A DNA stretch of 7,813 nucleotides from Tardiphaga sp. (GTDB lineage: Bacteria > Pseudomonadota > Alphaproteobacteria > Rhizobiales > Xanthobacteraceae): NCBI GenBank assembly GCA_028290325.1, contig JAQGJY010000079.1:1-7813 (forward strand). Direction: 5' to 3'. Made by a program: the position numbers and the translations under genes. Positions 6,192-7,813 of this stretch are shown in pieces. The notes under the pieces are model-generated. The model saw only the letters and a program-made list of their open reading frames with translations. It was not told where the DNA came from and did no database searches. Position 1 is the stretch's first letter. The number at the start of each line of letters is the position of its first letter.

Positions 6192-6665
6192 ATGAATTCA
6201 ACCCTCACCCCTACGATCCGCATTCAGGCCGCCGATTTCGACACCGCCGCCGAGATCGCGGCGCTGTCGCGCGGCCGAACCGACATCGGCGCGGTCGTCA
6301 GCTTCAGCGGCATCTGTCGCGGTGGCGAGACCCAGGCGCTGACGCTGGAACATTATCCGGGCATGGCCGAAGCCGAGATCGGCCGCCATGCCGAGCAGGC
6401 CCTATCGCGCTGGCCGCTGACCGGCCTCACGATCATCCATCGCGTCGGCCGCATTGTGCCCGGCGAGGCCATCGTGCTCGTCGTCACCGCCTCGGCGCAT
6501 CGGCAGGCCGCCTTTCACGCCGCCGAATTCTTGATGGATTACCTGAAGGCCAACGCGCCGTTCTGGAAGCACGAGGAAACCGCGCAGGGCACGACATGGG
6601 TCGAGGCCCAAGAACGCGACGACGATGCCGCCGCGCGATGGAGCAAGACATGGCACGCGCCTTAA
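6192..6665 (+). CDS. moaE: Molybdopterin synthase catalytic subunit
   Basis: MoaE is the catalytic half of the MoaD2-MoaE2 synthase, which inserts two sulfurs into cyclic pyranopterin monophosphate to give molybdopterin, the core of molybdenum cofactor. The 157-residue protein has the family's ordered motifs: GAVVSFSGICRG at 33-44, LEHYPGM at 52-58, HRVGRIVPGE at 83-92, H103-R104, then MDYLKANAPFWKHE at 115-128. K119 and K126, the active-site lysines of E. coli MoaE, fall at the same numbers here. The family's WVEA motif follows at 136-139. The ATG at 6192 has only GAGG at 6175-6178, a long 13-base spacing, so initiation may be modest. Its end overlaps prmB by 16 bases. Function is secure. 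Confidence 0.96.
   Translation: MNSTLTPTIRIQAADFDTAAEIAALSRGRTDIGAVVSFSGICRGGETQALTLEHYPGMAEAEIGRHAEQALSRWPLTGLTIIHRVGRIVPGEAIVLVVTASAHRQAAFHAAEFLMDYLKANAPFWKHEETAQGTTWVEAQERDDDAAARWSKTWHAP
6640..6643 (+). promoter_or_regulatory. Ribosome binding site of prmB inside moaE
   Basis: GGAG lies six bases before the ATG at 6650, within the last codons of moaE. It favours 6650 over the in-frame ATGs at 6638 and 6596. Confidence 0.65.
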
Positions 6666-7615
6666 AAAAGAAGATCGTCGCCAAGGCGGCTGTGAAGACG
6701 TCGCCGGTCAAGCCCGGCGATCTCGTCACGCTGTTCGACTTCGTGCGCTATGCCGTGAGCCGCTTCGCGCAGACGCAAATCGTGTTCGCGCACGGCACCA
6801 CCGATCCGATCGCCGAGGCCGCCTTCATCGTCGGCGAGGTGCTGCATCTGCATCCCGACCAGTTCGAGATGTTCGCGCAGGCCCGCGTGACGCAGGCCGA
6901 GGCGAAACAGATTCTGGCTGTGATCGACGCGCGCGTCACAACGCGCAAGCCGGCAGCCTATCTGCTCAACAAGATCTACATGCGTGGACTGGCGTTTTAC
7001 GTGGACGAGCGCACCATCGTGCCGCGCTCCTTCATCGGCGAATTGCTGGACACGCATTTGAGTGGCCAAGACTCCGAACAAGCCGGGTCGTTGATCGAGG
7101 ATCCGCATGACATCGAGAGCGTGCTCGATCTGTGCACCGGCTCAGGCTGCCTCGCGATTTTGGCCGCGCATCATTTCCCGAAGGCGCGCGTCGATGCCGT
7201 CGATCTGTCCGGCGATGCACTGAAGGTCGCCGCGCGCAACGTGGGCGATTACGGACTTGAGGATCGCGTCACGTTGTACAAGGGCGACCTGTTCAAGCCG
7301 CTCGGCGACAGCCGCTACGATCTCATCATCAGCAACCCGCCTTATGTCGATGCCGAGGGCATGGCCGCGTTGCCGCGCGAATGCCGCCACGAGCCCGCGA
7401 TGGCGTTCGACGGCGGCGACGACGGGCTCGATATCGTCAGGCGCATCATGACCGACGCCGCCGCGCATCTGACGCCGGATGGCGGATTGCTGTGCGAGAT
7501 CGGGCGGTGTCGCCCGGCGATGGACGCGGCGTTTCCCGATCTGCCGCTGCTGTGGCTCGACACGGACGACTCCGAGGGCGAGGTGTTCTGGATCGCGGCG
7601 CGTGATCTGCGCTGA
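6650..7615 (+). CDS. prmB: 50S ribosomal protein uL3 N5-glutamine methyltransferase
   Basis: PrmB uses S-adenosylmethionine to methylate a glutamine side chain of ribosomal protein L3 (uL3), aiding 50S assembly. The 321-residue protein has the N-terminal helical substrate domain (about 24-130) with AAYLLNK, FYVDERTIVPRSFIGEL and then the Rossmann-fold catalytic domain. Motif I is LDLCTGSGCLAI at 159-170, the acidic motif is DAVDLS at 182-187, and the catalytic NPPY is at 229-232. YVDAEGMAALPRECRHEPAM (232-251) is the hallmark that separates PrmB from PrmC/HemK. The start at ATG 6650 is preferred for its GGAG site; ATGs at 6638 and 6596 are alternatives. Residues 1-17 are unusually basic (RALKKKIVAKAAVK), which may aid ribosome or RNA contact; this is inference. 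Overlap with moaE suggests co-transcription, although the two pathways are unrelated. Its stop codon touches that of the opposing gene. Confidence 0.93.
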   Translation: MARALKKKIVAKAAVKTSPVKPGDLVTLFDFVRYAVSRFAQTQIVFAHGTTDPIAEAAFIVGEVLHLHPDQFEMFAQARVTQAEAKQILAVIDARVTTRKPAAYLLNKIYMRGLAFYVDERTIVPRSFIGELLDTHLSGQDSEQAGSLIEDPHDIESVLDLCTGSGCLAILAAHHFPKARVDAVDLSGDALKVAARNVGDYGLEDRVTLYKGDLFKPLGDSRYDLIISNPPYVDAEGMAALPRECRHEPAMAFDGGDDGLDIVRRIMTDAAAHLTPDGGLLCEIGRCRPAMDAAFPDLPLLWLDTDDSEGEVFWIAARDLR

Positions 7616-7813
7616 TCAGGTCTTCTTTTTTGCGGATTTTTTCGCCGGCGGTTTGACAGGCGCCGCCTGCGCCGCTTTGCGCATCGCGCGGGCATAGGAA
7701 TCCGCCGCGTTGTCGGCCGACATCCGCAGGCGCTTCGCGGCGGCGTCGCCATGCTCGGTCGCGTCTTTCGCCAATTGCCTGAGATGTTGTTTTGCTTCGG
7801 CGGTTTTCGCCTT
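7616..7813 (-). CDS. C-terminal part of an unrecognised Lys/Ala-rich protein (partial at right edge)
   Basis: The - strand is open from the right edge to a TGA at 7618-7616, giving the last 65 residues. I do not recognise the protein. The sequence begins KAKTAEAKQHLRQLAKDATEH, continues with a probable amphipathic helix (AAAKRLRMSADNAADSYARAMRKA), and ends in a basic Pro/Lys tail, VKPPAKKSAKKKT. Such tails occur in nucleic-acid-binding, histone-H1-like or phasin-like proteins, but none is supported specifically. The regular charged/alanine pattern and the stop placed exactly against the prmB stop argue for a real gene. The start lies outside the window. Confidence 0.65.
   Translation of the reverse strand, partial: KAKTAEAKQHLRQLAKDATEHGDAAAKRLRMSADNAADSYARAMRKAAQAAPVKPPAKKSAKKKT

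Noticed and set aside
6650..7615. Assignment as PrmC/HemK, the release-factor methyltransferase
   Set aside because: NPPYVDAE with the following RHEP and FYVDER-VPRS segments match PrmB rather than PrmC.
7620..7643. T-rich tract as a stand-alone intrinsic terminator of prmB
   Set aside because: The T-runs are explained by Lys codons of the - strand gene, and the only hairpin before them (GCGC at 7598-7601 with 7609-7612) is a weak 4-bp stem.

Overview
This window is GC-rich chromosomal DNA, most likely from an alphaproteobacterium of the Hyphomicrobiales, with Bradyrhizobium, Rhodopseudomonas, Afipia and Nitrobacter relatives the best guess. The grounds are the codon use, the Omp25/31-type outer-membrane protein, the uvrC-pgsA-moaD-moaE gene order, an 'IPAFAGE'-type intergenic repeat and a perfect TTAA-N7-TTAAC (CtrA-type) site. 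The species assignment is inference.

Layout. Positions 1-147 hold no gene I can defend. Positions 148-2112 (+) encode a membrane-anchored GGDEF-EAL protein for cyclic-di-GMP turnover with both active sites intact. Two tandem hairpins at 2117-2170 separate it from a convergent gene at 2184-2807 (-), which encodes a small secreted outer-membrane beta-barrel protein. The 233-base gap at 2808-3040 lies between that gene and the divergent uvrC. It carries three dyads, a perfect CtrA-type box and a near-match exactly 40 bases away.

From 3041 to 7615 five + strand genes are tightly arranged: uvrC (excision-repair endonuclease), pgsA (phosphatidylglycerophosphate synthase), moaD and moaE (the two subunits of molybdopterin synthase) and prmB (ribosomal protein uL3 glutamine methyltransferase). 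pgsA and moaD overlap as ATGA, and moaE and prmB overlap by 16 bases. The moaD-moaE gap holds a palindromic repeat remnant. The last 198 bases hold the C-terminal end of an unrecognised lysine/alanine-rich protein on the - strand. Its stop codon directly abuts that of prmB.

The genes are housekeeping or well-known families. I see no phage, transposon, CRISPR, RNA gene or defence system. The most interesting material is regulatory: the CtrA-type sites between the barrel gene and uvrC. Next come the acidic, internally repeated N-terminal extension of UvrC and the zero-gap convergent end at 7613-7618.
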